Source: Pelagibacterium montanilacus (GTDB lineage Bacteria; Pseudomonadota; Alphaproteobacteria; Rhizobiales; Devosiaceae). From it: 64,000 nucleotides of DNA. Position numbers and translations under genes: made by a program. Below the pieces are notes generated by a model, which worked only from the letters and a program-made list of their open reading frames with translations, made no database searches and was not told the origin of the DNA. Location: NCBI RefSeq assembly GCF_003992665.1, contig NZ_RZMX01000036.1, forward strand, positions 1 through 64,000, read 5' to 3'. The first letter of the stretch is position 1. Each line of letters opens with the position of its first letter. This document shows, piece by piece, positions 16,504 through 25,069 of this stretch.

Positions 16504-17669
16504 CCCAGCCCGTGAGCCAGATCGACCAGCATGCGCGCCGCCTGCGTGACCTGCGCGATCTCGACATGCTCGTCGATGGCATGGGCCTGGTCGATATTGC
16601 CCGGCCCGAAAACGATGGTGGGAATGGCCGAAATGTTGACCATCTTGGTCGCGTCCGACCCATAGGGCACCCCGATCGCCCCGGCCTCGATCCCGTGCGC
16701 GGCACAGACCGCACCCATGCGGGTGACGATGTCGGCGTCAGCCGGCACGTCCATCGCCGAGGAATCCACGAACGGGTCGTGCACCGCCACCCGAATGCCC
16801 GGATACGCGCTCGCCATCTCGATCGCCACGTCGCGGAAGCGCGCCCACACTGTCATGCCGTCCTCAGACGGCAGATAACGATAATCGAACCGCAGCACCG
16901 ATTTCGAGGGCACCGTGTTGGGCCCCTCCCCGCCGTGGAACGCGGTGCAGGTGAGCGTGGAGGGCCCCACAAGCGCATGGACTTCGGTGCGCGTCTCCAT
17001 CTCCCGGTCATAGGCGGCCAGAAGCGCCTTGCCCGCAGAGATGGCGCTGACGCCCTCATGGGGTTTGGAGCTGTGCGCCGAGCGTCCGGAAATCTCCACC
17101 TCCCAGCGCACGCAGCCCTTGCAGGCGCGCACCACCCGCAGGCTCGTGGGTTCCCCGGCGATGCCCAGCGTCGCGTGCTCGCCGCGCGCCAGATGATGGA
17201 GGACGCCCTTGTAGTTGAACTCCTCGTCCACCGCGCCGACAAACGTCACGTCCCCCGGCGGCGGCGCCGAGGCGAAGGCCCGCATGGCGAGCAGGAAAGC
17301 CGCCACGCAGCCCCCGTCATCCACCGCACCGCGCCCGTAAAGGTTGCCGTTGCGGATCGTGGGGGTGAAGGGATCGGCCATGCCGGTCACCTGCACGGTA
17401 TCGAGATGACCTTCCCAGAGCATGGCCGGGCCACCGGCCGCTCCCTTGGCGCGCACGATCAGGTTAGGGCGGTCGGGCAGCGCTTCGTCGAACTCCACCT
17501 CCAGCCCGCTCCGGGCGCACCAGTCCGCCAGCGCGCGCGCGATGCGCGCTTCGCCGAACAGGCGCGGGTCGTCCCCCGGCTGCATGAAGGCGGGGTTGAT
17601 GCTCGGGGTTTCGACAATGACCTTTAGAAGCTCCCGGGCCTCCGCATCGCTGATGCCGGAATAGCTCAT
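16500..17669 (-). CDS. M20 family metallohydrolase (ArgE/DapE type)
   Basis: 389 residues. Metal-site motifs in order: GHLDTVQV with the HxD pair, YGRGAVDDGGC, the Glu-Glu catalytic/metal pair in VGAVDEEFN, then GEPTS, and a late HAIDE. The dimerisation insert has SGRSAHSSKPHEGVSA. M20 enzymes split acyl-amino acids, dipeptides or other amides. It is the last gene of the long minus-strand operon that starts with rpe. The stop codon lies inside repeat copy B, so the present C-terminus may have been set by the repeat insertion. Substrate: probably an N-acyl or amide intermediate of this pathway. Confidence 0.87.
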   Translation of the reverse strand: MSYSGISDAEARELLKVIVETPSINPAFMQPGDDPRLFGEARIARALADWCARSGLEVEFDEALPDRPNLIVRAKGAAGGPAMLWEGHLDTVQVTGMADPFTPTIRNGNLYGRGAVDDGGCVAAFLLAMRAFASAPPPGDVTFVGAVDEEFNYKGVLHHLARGEHATLGIAGEPTSLRVVRACKGCVRWEVEISGRSAHSSKPHEGVSAISAGKALLAAYDREMETRTEVHALVGPSTLTCTAFHGGEGPNTVPSKSVLRFDYRYLPSEDGMTVWARFRDVAIEMASAYPGIRVAVHDPFVDSSAMDVPADADIVTRMGAVCAAHGIEAGAIGVPYGSDATKMVNISAIPTIVFGPGNIDQAHAIDEHVEIAQVTQAARMLVDLAHGLG

Positions 17670-17746
17670 GGCTGTGTCCTCTGATGGCCGGGCTGCCGAA
17701 CGGGCGGCACGGGACGAAACTGACGGGCTGGATGGGGACGGCTCGC

Positions 17747-18532
17747 TCACGTGGTGTAGACACCGCCGGTCACGTTGATCCCCTGCCCGGTCATGAACCG
17801 CGCGGCGTCCGAAGCAAGAAACACCACGAGCCCCGCGATATCCTCGGGCTCCTCGAGCCGGCCCAGCGGGGTCATGGAAATGTAGTCCTCGATCACCTCT
17901 TTGGGCGTGAGCCCGCGCAGCTCGGCCTCCCAGGCGACCTCGCGCTCCTGCATGCCGGTGCGCACGAAGCCCGGGCACACCGCATTGACCCGGATGCCCG
18001 CCGGCGCCAGTTCGCGCGCCAGCGCCTGGGTCCAGCCCAGCACCGCGAATTTCGACGCCGAATAATGGGCGAGCAGCGGCGCCCCGACCTTGGAGGCCAG
18101 CGAGGCCGTGTTGACGATCGTCCCGCTCTTTTGGGCGAGGAAATACCGCGCCGCGATCTGGTTGGTCAGAAACACCCCGCGCGTGTTGACGTCGAAGTTG
18201 AAGTCCCATTCCTCATCGGTGAGATCGACCGCGCGGTTCATGGAGGAAACCCCGGCATTGGCGCACACGATGTCGCAACCGCCCATCAGCGCCACGGCCT
18301 CGTCGAAGGCGGCCTGCACGCTGTCGCGCTTGCGCACGTCCACCACAACGGCGTGGTGTCCCTCGCCCAGTTCGGCTGCGGTCGCTTTGCCCGCATCGCT
18401 GTTGAGGTCGGCGATGGTCACGCTCACCCCGTGCGCGGCGAGCGCTCTCGAGATCGCACGGCCGATTCCCGTCGCCCCACCGGTCACCAGGGCGCGTTTT
18501 CCCGCAAGGTCGGTTCCGATATTGGGTTCCAT
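17747..18532 (-). CDS. Short-chain dehydrogenase/reductase
   Basis: 261 residues. NAD-binding VTGGATGIGRA, NAG motif in CANAGVSS, catalytic Ser in VNTASLAS and YSASK (YxxxK), and a C-terminal INVTGGVYT. AAGGAGG five bases before ATG 18532 decides the start over the longer frame. An Asp after the second beta strand (TIADLNSD) suggests NAD preference. It lies 10 bp after the second SDR of the operon, and the two probably act in sequence on a hydroxyl of the substrate. Confidence 0.87.
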   Translation of the reverse strand: MEPNIGTDLAGKRALVTGGATGIGRAISRALAAHGVSVTIADLNSDAGKATAAELGEGHHAVVVDVRKRDSVQAAFDEAVALMGGCDIVCANAGVSSMNRAVDLTDEEWDFNFDVNTRGVFLTNQIAARYFLAQKSGTIVNTASLASKVGAPLLAHYSASKFAVLGWTQALARELAPAGIRVNAVCPGFVRTGMQEREVAWEAELRGLTPKEVIEDYISMTPLGRLEEPEDIAGLVVFLASDAARFMTGQGINVTGGVYTT

Positions 18533-18542
18533 GAAGGCCTCC

Positions 18543-19319
18543 TTACCAGCAGGTGTAGCCGCCATCGGCGAGCACGATGGATCCGGTCATGTAGCTGGCC
18601 GCGTCGCTGGCCAGAAACACCATGACGTTGGCGATTTCCTCGGGCTTGCCCAGCCGGCCCATGGGCGTGGCCTCCACCCAGATGTCGAGCCATTCTGGGT
18701 TGGACATGCCGCGCTTGGTCATCTCCGTGATCACGTAGCCGGGCGCCACCGCATTGACGCGGATGTTCTTGGGCGCGAGCTCGATGGCCATGGATTTGAC
18801 CATCTGGTGCACCGCGGCCTTGGAAGCGTTGTAATGGGCCTGCGGCTGGGGCCGGTCTACGATGAAGCCCGAATTGGACCCGATCGCGACGATGGACCCG
18901 CCCCCGGCATCGGCCATCTTGCGGGCTACCGCCTGGCCCACATAGAACTGAGCGTTGACGTTGACGTTCATCACCTGCGCCCATTCCTCGGCCGGGATAT
19001 CGAGCACTTCGGTATTGGGCCCGATGCCCACGCAGTTCATCAGGACGTCGATCCGCCCCAGCGCCCGGTGCGCCTCGTCCACCACCGCCTTGGCGGCCGC
19101 AGCGTCCGCGAGGTCCGCGCCAAAGGCGAAGGCCTTTTTGCCCGTCGCCTTGGCGATGGCCTTGGCCGAATCCTCGGCCTGCTCGGCCAGCACGTCGATG
19201 ATCGCGATATCGGCACCCGCCTGGGCGCACAACTCTGCCACCGCATAGCCGATGCCCCGGGCACCCCCGGTGATCACGGCGGTCTTTCCGGCCAGGCCGA
19301 AGCGTTCAAGAGCGTTCAT
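18543..19319 (-). CDS. Short-chain dehydrogenase/reductase
   Basis: 258 residues. ITGGARGIGYA coenzyme loop, Asp in AIIDVLA (NAD-type), MNCVGIG in place of the usual NNAG, catalytic Ser in GSNSG and YNASK. The NNAG-to-NCVG change and the second-shell VDRPQPQAHYNASK loop are unusual but seen in polyol and deoxysugar dehydrogenases. The start codon overlaps the end of the dimethylformamidase-like large subunit gene by 4 bp, indicating coupled translation. Confidence 0.87.
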   Translation of the reverse strand: MNALERFGLAGKTAVITGGARGIGYAVAELCAQAGADIAIIDVLAEQAEDSAKAIAKATGKKAFAFGADLADAAAAKAVVDEAHRALGRIDVLMNCVGIGPNTEVLDIPAEEWAQVMNVNVNAQFYVGQAVARKMADAGGGSIVAIGSNSGFIVDRPQPQAHYNASKAAVHQMVKSMAIELAPKNIRVNAVAPGYVITEMTKRGMSNPEWLDIWVEATPMGRLGKPEEIANVMVFLASDAASYMTGSIVLADGGYTCW

Positions 19320-21601
19320 TGGGAATTCCCCGTGTTGGCGGACAGGCCGGTGTCGAAAGGCTCGGGGTCCATGAACCGCCGCAGCACGTTCTCGGTGATC
19401 CGCGAGACGTTGTTGTCATAGCCATTGTGCGAAAGCGCGCCGCACCAGGCGATCGATGAGGTGGCGAACAGGGCCCCGCCCGCCGGGGTTTCCCCAAAGG
19501 CGAGGTCGGCGCGCACCCGCTCGTTCTGGTCGCCGCCCAGATTGGGCGGGACGGGCCCGAACTCCTCGTTGACCAGCAGCATCATGGCCGAATGGTCTTC
19601 CGAGGAGGCCAGCCGCAGCATGTTGGGCGGCGAGCCCAGATCTGTGGTGATGCAGTCGAGCTCGATGCCCGCCGCGCCGCCGCCCACGAGCCCGAAATCG
19701 CCGATGATCTCGTCATCGACGCCCTCGAAGATGAAGGCCGCGCGCGGATTGTCCGCGTCCGGTGCCCGCCGGTAATAGGAGGACATATCAAAGCCCTGGG
19801 CGATGAAGCCCACACCGGCGATCACGTTCGGTGCCCGGCCGATGCGTCGCCAGAGCCCGCCATATTCGCCAGAGAACGAGTGGAAATATTCGCCCGGCTC
19901 GGAGACCCAGGGGCGAATGCCGTCCTCGGCCCGGCGCAGTTCCATGGCACCCGGCCAGGCGTCGTTGAACGCCACGCGCCAGTACCAGCCATTGCCGCCC
20001 ATATACATCAGGCGCCCGCCGCGATCGATCCAGTCCTTCATCGCGTCCCACATCACGGTGGAGTGGTATTCGGGATGGGTACCGGTCAGGATGACCTCGT
20101 AGTCCTCGATCAGCTCGTACCCGTGGGCGTTGAGGTCCTCGTCGGTGATGACGTCGTAGTCGATCCCCTTCTCCTCGAGCCAGTCGAAGAGATGAGTGTC
20201 GGCATTGTACTGGTAGACCGCCGAGCCGTGCCCGCCGAGCCAGGAATGATATTGCGCGGTGAAGTTCAGGACCGGGCGCAGGCGCGAGGAATAGGCAACG
20301 CCCGAGCCGTCCGCATGGGTGTCATAAAGCGAGCCGCCCAGCTCGGGGTGCTCGTACATGTAAAGGTCCGAATGCCCGAAATGGACCATGCGGTTCATCA
20401 GGATCTCGACCCCGCGCGCCGTGATGTGCTCGGCGTGGTTGGCATAGGCGATGTACGAACAGGTCGGCGCCAGGAATGCCACTTTCGGGCGCTTGCCCCG
20501 CCGCGCCTTGTCGCGCGGCGGCACGACGAAGAACGAGATGTAATCCTCCCGCGTCGCATCCACGTCGCTCTCGCCCGAGCGCACGTGGAGCGCATAGGGC
20601 CCCGATTTGATGTCCTCGGGAAGGGTCACGCTGACCGAGACGTCCCACCCCGCGTCATAGACGTCGTCATGGTGGAAGTGGATTGCCCCGTAATGCTCGG
20701 GCTTGAGCTTCCAGCTGTGCTCCTCGCCGGTCCAGTTCCAGCCCTTCATCGCGCGGGTCGGCAGATTGCCCAGCCTTCCGTGCAGCATATAGGGCCCGGT
20801 GTCGGTGATGTCGGCGGTATCGATGCCTATGGAGAAATCCCATTTTGCGATCAGCCGGTTGCGCCATTCCGGTGCCAGCACCTTGCGCATCACCGCGTCC
20901 TGATCGGCGGCGGTCCAGCGCCCCGCCATGAGGATCGGGCTGTCGATTTTGCCGTCGAAATGCCGATCGTAACGCCCCTGGCCCACCGGACAGCCAGCGA
21001 AATGGAACGGCACGTGCGCGGGACTGACCGGCGCGGCCTGCAGCGTCGCGGTGCACCTGTCGTCCACATGGGCGTAAGGCCGCACGGGTTTCTGGTCGAT
21101 CCCGACCGCCCCGGTGGCCGGATCGATCGAAACAGCAAGCCCGTACCATTGGCGCTCGACCATCGGTTTGGGCGCACGGACCGTTTTCGGGCCCGTTTCG
21201 GTTCCCACAGTCACGCTGACGAACCCGCCCTCACCGAGCCCGATATGGTACCCTGTGTCCGTCTCGTGGTCCCACTGGGCAAAGATCGTCTGGTCGTCCC
21301 GGCGCACGAGAGTGGGCCAGAGCATGGTAAAGAAGGTGAAGGGCTCATCGAGCACCGGCGCGCGGTCGACGACCGCATATGAACCCGCATCGATACGCTG
21401 CGGCTTGCCCGCATGGCTGCCATCGGCGTTCGAGGGGATATGGGTGAATTTCAGCCCCGGCCCTTCGGGGTTGCAGTCCCCGTGCACGACCCGCACGAGC
21501 CGCGCGTCGAACGTCTCTCCCTCCTCGAGGGTGACCATGAAATCGAGGGTTTCCCCTGCTTCGGCGCTGTAGCGATCCGGATAGCCCGTTATCTTGAGCA
21601 T
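19316..21601 (-). CDS. N,N-dimethylformamidase-like large subunit
   Basis: 761 residues, the length of the DMFase large (beta) subunit. Residues about 80-260 look like a LamG/ConA-type beta-sandwich (FTMLWPTLVR, RYDRHFDGKIDSPILMAGRW), and the rest is the catalytic domain. DMFase uses a mononuclear iron held by Tyr, His and Glu; His509 and Glu511 in GTHPEY give the His-x-Glu pair, and Tyr437 in GSGVAYSSR is a candidate tyrosine ligand. DMFase cleaves dimethylformamide to dimethylamine and formate, but this operon of sugar-phosphate enzymes suggests a different amide. The small subunit gene lies 53 bp upstream. Confident in family, not in substrate. Confidence 0.85.
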   Translation of the reverse strand: MLKITGYPDRYSAEAGETLDFMVTLEEGETFDARLVRVVHGDCNPEGPGLKFTHIPSNADGSHAGKPQRIDAGSYAVVDRAPVLDEPFTFFTMLWPTLVRRDDQTIFAQWDHETDTGYHIGLGEGGFVSVTVGTETGPKTVRAPKPMVERQWYGLAVSIDPATGAVGIDQKPVRPYAHVDDRCTATLQAAPVSPAHVPFHFAGCPVGQGRYDRHFDGKIDSPILMAGRWTAADQDAVMRKVLAPEWRNRLIAKWDFSIGIDTADITDTGPYMLHGRLGNLPTRAMKGWNWTGEEHSWKLKPEHYGAIHFHHDDVYDAGWDVSVSVTLPEDIKSGPYALHVRSGESDVDATREDYISFFVVPPRDKARRGKRPKVAFLAPTCSYIAYANHAEHITARGVEILMNRMVHFGHSDLYMYEHPELGGSLYDTHADGSGVAYSSRLRPVLNFTAQYHSWLGGHGSAVYQYNADTHLFDWLEEKGIDYDVITDEDLNAHGYELIEDYEVILTGTHPEYHSTVMWDAMKDWIDRGGRLMYMGGNGWYWRVAFNDAWPGAMELRRAEDGIRPWVSEPGEYFHSFSGEYGGLWRRIGRAPNVIAGVGFIAQGFDMSSYYRRAPDADNPRAAFIFEGVDDEIIGDFGLVGGGAAGIELDCITTDLGSPPNMLRLASSEDHSAMMLLVNEEFGPVPPNLGGDQNERVRADLAFGETPAGGALFATSSIAWCGALSHNGYDNNVSRITENVLRRFMDPEPFDTGLSANTGNSQ

Positions 21602-21654
21602 GATCTGGCCCTGTCCTCTTGTCCCTTTGCCCGGTGCGACGCTTGGCGGCCCGG

Positions 21655-21960
21655 CTATTCGATGTCCTCGCCCGTGTGCTCCCGCCAGCGGCGGCAGAAC
21701 AGGGCCCATTCGGCCTCTTCACGCGTACTGAACGTCCGCGTGTCCTCGATCACGATCGGATCCTCCCGCAGGGGCGGCATGCGCCCGATGACGAAGTCCG
21801 CAAATTCCCTGCGCGCGATCAGGATCACCTGATCGCCCCCGCGATAGGCGCGCATGATGTTGAGCACGCGCTGCAGGCCTGGGCTGTGGTCGCCCATGGG
21901 CTTGGCCCTGAACTCCTCGACATACTGCCTGTCCGCCTCGGCGGTGATTTTATAGACCAT
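21655..21960 (-). CDS. N,N-dimethylformamidase-like small subunit
   Basis: About 101 residues from ATG 21960, preceded by GAGGAG. It contains the small-subunit pattern SPGLQRVLNIMR, a basic RREFADFVIGR segment and the C-terminal TREEAEWALFCRRWREH helix. Known small (alpha) subunits are about 130 residues; the missing part is N-terminal. It forms the alpha-beta protomer with the large subunit encoded immediately downstream. The gene overlaps the end of the HAD gene by 11 bp. Its presence shows that the large subunit is a true two-component enzyme and not a stray paralogue. Confidence 0.75.
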   Translation of the reverse strand: MVYKITAEADRQYVEEFRAKPMGDHSPGLQRVLNIMRAYRGGDQVILIARREFADFVIGRMPPLREDPIVIEDTRTFSTREEAEWALFCRRWREHTGEDIE

Positions 21961-22630
21961 TGGCTGTGCTCTCCTCGCCGCGCGCTTTGACCGACGCACC
22001 CGGCAACACGATGGGAATGGCTTGGAAAAGATCAGTGATCGACCAGTCGGCATCCCCGATCGCCTGATGCTCGAGCGCGATCACCTTCATGCCTGCCGCC
22101 CGCGCCGAGAACGCACCCGTAGGGCTGTCCTCGACCGCCACGGCGGTCCCGGGCGAAACGCCCAGCCGCTTGAGCGCGCGTTCGTAAGGTTCGGGCGCGG
22201 GCTTGCCCGCCGTCACGTCGTCGAGCGTGATCGAGAAATCGACGAACCGATCCACTCCGATTGCCGCGAGATTCGCGGAAACGATCATTCTGTTCGAATT
22301 TGATACGCAAACCTGCCGGATGCCCGCTTCATGGAACGCGGCCATCGCCTCGATCGCGCCGGCGACCGGTTCGAGTTCGCCCGCAGCCTCGACATACCGG
22401 CCGATGATCTGATCTAGCCACAATTGCCTCTCGACGCCGGACCCAAAACGGGGAGAAAGCGCCTCCCAGACGTCGTCTATGTGCACGCCGAGGAACCGAT
22501 CATCGTCTATATCGCTCAGATCAACGCCTTGATCGGCGCAAACCGAGACCAGAACCTTCTGGTGAAGGGGCTCGCTGTCCACCAGCGTCCCGTCCACGTC
22601 CCAGGCCACCAGGGAGAATCTCGGGGTCAT
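21950..22630 (-). CDS. HAD-superfamily phosphatase (beta-PGM/YniC type)
   Basis: 226 residues. Nucleophile motif WDVDGTLVDSEPLHQ, with the helical cap at residues about 18-85, motif II in CVSNSN, motif III Lys in TAGKPAPEPYE and motif IV in AVEDSPTG. This cap type acts on small phosphorylated sugars, either as a phosphatase or a phosphomutase. It overlaps the FGGY kinase gene upstream by 4 bp. A kinase and a phosphatase in one operon suggest housecleaning of a dead-end phosphosugar or a mutase step. Confidence 0.85.
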   Translation of the reverse strand: MTPRFSLVAWDVDGTLVDSEPLHQKVLVSVCADQGVDLSDIDDDRFLGVHIDDVWEALSPRFGSGVERQLWLDQIIGRYVEAAGELEPVAGAIEAMAAFHEAGIRQVCVSNSNRMIVSANLAAIGVDRFVDFSITLDDVTAGKPAPEPYERALKRLGVSPGTAVAVEDSPTGAFSARAAGMKVIALEHQAIGDADWSITDLFQAIPIVLPGASVKARGEESTANGL

Positions 22631-24123
22631 GAACCGCCCCCGAAATTGCGCGCATAAAGATCGCGAAACGCTTCATAACCCTCTGCGTATAAAGCGCTAT
22701 TTTCCTCGTCTGGTTTCGTCACCGCACCCTTGGTCACGAACACGGACACCCCGCGCCAGTCGTTCGCTGCCCCCGTCCCCATCGCCGCCGCCCAGGCAGC
22801 GCCAAGGCACGACCCGGGATGGCCATGCAGCGATTGCAGCGGCTCACCAACGATATCGGAGACGATCTGCATCCACACGACCGACGACGCGCCACCGTCA
22901 GAAACAAGATAATTCAATGGGTTATGACCCATATCCCGCAGCACCTCGATGTGGTGTCGGATCGCATAGCCATAGGCTTCGAGCATCGCGCGCCAGAAAT
23001 GCCCGAGCGTGTGCGAAAGGCTGATCCCATGAAACATCCCCCGCGCATCGGGATCGTGGATAGGGGTCTTTTCGCCCAGAAAATAAGGGAGTGCGAGCAA
23101 TCCGTCGGCCCCCGGCGGGGTCTTTGCCGCCATCTCGTCGAGCAGCCGGTGAACGCTCACCCCCCGCCGCGCCGCCTCGGGCTCCAGCCCCGAAGCGAAG
23201 GTTTTCACGAACCAGTTCAGCCCCGATCCGCCCGTCGACATGCAGCCATTGGGCACCATCAGTCCGGGAACCAGATGATAATCCAGATACATACGCGGAT
23301 CGGGCGCCACCTCGTCGGTGGCCACCAGCACGTCAACCGAGCCGCCGAATTTGAGCAACACATCCCCGCGTTCCAGCAGGCCTGCCCCCAGCGCCGAGGC
23401 GATCAGATCGGCTGAACCGCCCGTCACCGGCGTACCCTCGGCCAGCCCCGTCTCGCGGGCCGCCTGCGCCGAAACCGCCCCGATCACCGCGTCCGGACGC
23501 ACCAGATCGGGCACTGCCGCGCGGTCGATATGGGCCAGCGCGATCAAAGCATCCGAAAGCGCGTGCGTGCCGATATCCACGAACCCGGCCTCGAGCGCCC
23601 AGTTCTGCTCGACGATCCTGCGTCCGGTAAGCCGGAAATTGATGTAGTCGTAAGAGCCGAAAACCGTGGCAATCCGGGAGAAATTCTCGGGCTCGTGCTT
23701 CTCGATCCAGCGCAGCTTGGCCGTCACCAATTGCTGGTTGATGCCATTGCCGGCCTTGCGGAAAAACCAGTCCTCGTCGATCTCGGCGCGCATCGCCTCG
23801 ACCTCGCGCCCGCACCGCCCGTCGCTCTGCTGGATCGAGCGCCGGATCAGCGCACCCGCGTCATCGAGCAGAACCACGGCCGGCAGCATGCCCGTGACGC
23901 CTATGCCCCCGATCTCGGCGGGATCGATGCCCTTATCGATGAAGGCGCGAACGATCCGGCCGACATTGGCCCACCATTGCGCCGGGTCTTCCTCGGCCCA
24001 TCCCGCATGGGGAGCGTGAAACTCGACCGGACACGAGACGACATCGACCACCTGGTCGGGCAGGCGCACAAGGATGCCGATCGTGGAGGTCGTGCCGATA
24101 TCGAGGCCGAGGAAATAGGTCAT
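22627..24123 (-). CDS. FGGY-family carbohydrate kinase
   Basis: 498 residues in two actin-like domains: the N-terminal one starts FLGLDIGTTSTIGILV, with an SDG catalytic region (QQSDGRCG); the C-terminal one has GGSADLIASALGAGL, STGGSGLNWF and the ADP-binding GGASSVVWMQIVSDI. Relatives phosphorylate xylulose, ribulose, erythritol or similar polyols. ATG 24123 follows the BtpA/SgcQ-like gene by 16 bp. The Rpe-like epimerase two genes upstream suggests that its product is a ketopentose- or tetrulose-type phosphate. Confidence 0.87.
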   Translation of the reverse strand: MTYFLGLDIGTTSTIGILVRLPDQVVDVVSCPVEFHAPHAGWAEEDPAQWWANVGRIVRAFIDKGIDPAEIGGIGVTGMLPAVVLLDDAGALIRRSIQQSDGRCGREVEAMRAEIDEDWFFRKAGNGINQQLVTAKLRWIEKHEPENFSRIATVFGSYDYINFRLTGRRIVEQNWALEAGFVDIGTHALSDALIALAHIDRAAVPDLVRPDAVIGAVSAQAARETGLAEGTPVTGGSADLIASALGAGLLERGDVLLKFGGSVDVLVATDEVAPDPRMYLDYHLVPGLMVPNGCMSTGGSGLNWFVKTFASGLEPEAARRGVSVHRLLDEMAAKTPPGADGLLALPYFLGEKTPIHDPDARGMFHGISLSHTLGHFWRAMLEAYGYAIRHHIEVLRDMGHNPLNYLVSDGGASSVVWMQIVSDIVGEPLQSLHGHPGSCLGAAWAAAMGTGAANDWRGVSVFVTKGAVTKPDEENSALYAEGYEAFRDLYARNFGGGS

Positions 24124-24139
24124 AGCGCAGCTCCGCCCT

Positions 24140-24940
24140 TCAGCGCAGGGAATTGACCTTGTCCATGAACCGGTTGACCCGAGCCGGATCCACCGCATTC
24201 CAAGTGTCCCCATCGACCTTGAAATGGGTGCCGATCACGCAGCCGTCCGCATAGGTCAGGATCTCGGAGATGTTGTCGATATTGACCCCGGTGTTGGCAA
24301 AGACCGGCGTATCGCCGACCGCCTCGCGGACTTCGCGCAGGTTCGAGCCCTCGATCGGCTGGCCGGTCAGCGGCCCAGATACCAGAATGGCGTCGGCAAG
24401 CGAAGAAAACACCGCACTGCGCGCCCGAAGCCCGATTGACCGCTTGTCGAGGGAATCGGCGAACTCGGCGTTGATGTTGAACAGCAATTTCAGATCGGGC
24501 CGGCCGAGATTGCGGCGAAGTTGTACGGCCTCTGCGCATTTGGGCGCCCAAACGCCCATGTCGGACGCAAAGACCCCGGTGAAGATTTCCCGCACGAACC
24601 TGGCATCGGTCGCCGCGGCGATCGAGACGCTCGCCGCCGGATCCCAGAGATAGTTCACCCCGAACGGCACCTTGAGGTCCGGCTTGATCGCCGAGACGAC
24701 TGCAGTCATCGCCGCTACGCCGGACTTGGGCGCATCAAAGACATAGGGACGGTCGTTCTCATTACCGAACATGATGGCATCCACACCCCCGTCCTGGAGC
24801 GCCAGCACGTCCTTGCGGACGTCCTCGATCAGCTTGGCCATGCCGCCCTTCTCGTCATAGAGCGGCGTTCCGGGCAGCGCCCCGATATGAGCCATGGCGA
24901 TGACCGCCTTGCGCTTGTCTCCCAGGAAATCGAATACCAT
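24140..24940 (-). CDS. BtpA/SgcQ family TIM-barrel protein
   Basis: 266 residues. AMAHIGALPGTPLYDEKGG near the start, DALALQDGG-type LALQDGGVDAIMFGNENDRP, VPFGVNYLWDP, and VSGPLTGQPI to the end are BtpA/SgcQ signatures. BtpA was first linked to photosystem I assembly in cyanobacteria, but bacterial paralogues such as SgcQ sit in sugar operons next to an Rpe homologue, as here. The biochemical reaction of the sugar-operon members is not established to my knowledge. Start 24940 has AAGGAG eleven bases upstream. Confidence 0.8.
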   Translation of the reverse strand: MVFDFLGDKRKAVIAMAHIGALPGTPLYDEKGGMAKLIEDVRKDVLALQDGGVDAIMFGNENDRPYVFDAPKSGVAAMTAVVSAIKPDLKVPFGVNYLWDPAASVSIAAATDARFVREIFTGVFASDMGVWAPKCAEAVQLRRNLGRPDLKLLFNINAEFADSLDKRSIGLRARSAVFSSLADAILVSGPLTGQPIEGSNLREVREAVGDTPVFANTGVNIDNISEILTYADGCVIGTHFKVDGDTWNAVDPARVNRFMDKVNSLR

Positions 24941-25069
24941 CTCAGCGCATCTCCTTTTATCGGCCCTCTTGTCGGCCCTCGCAGCCTGCGCGTCAGAGAC
25001 CGCAGCCCACTTCACACGTAAATTCAAAACCAAACAAAAACTATCATTTCTTTGCGCGACGTGTCACCA

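Noticed and set aside
19592-21382. A 596-codon open frame antisense to the DMFase-like large subunit.
   Set aside because: Shadow of the real gene; no start signal or domain.
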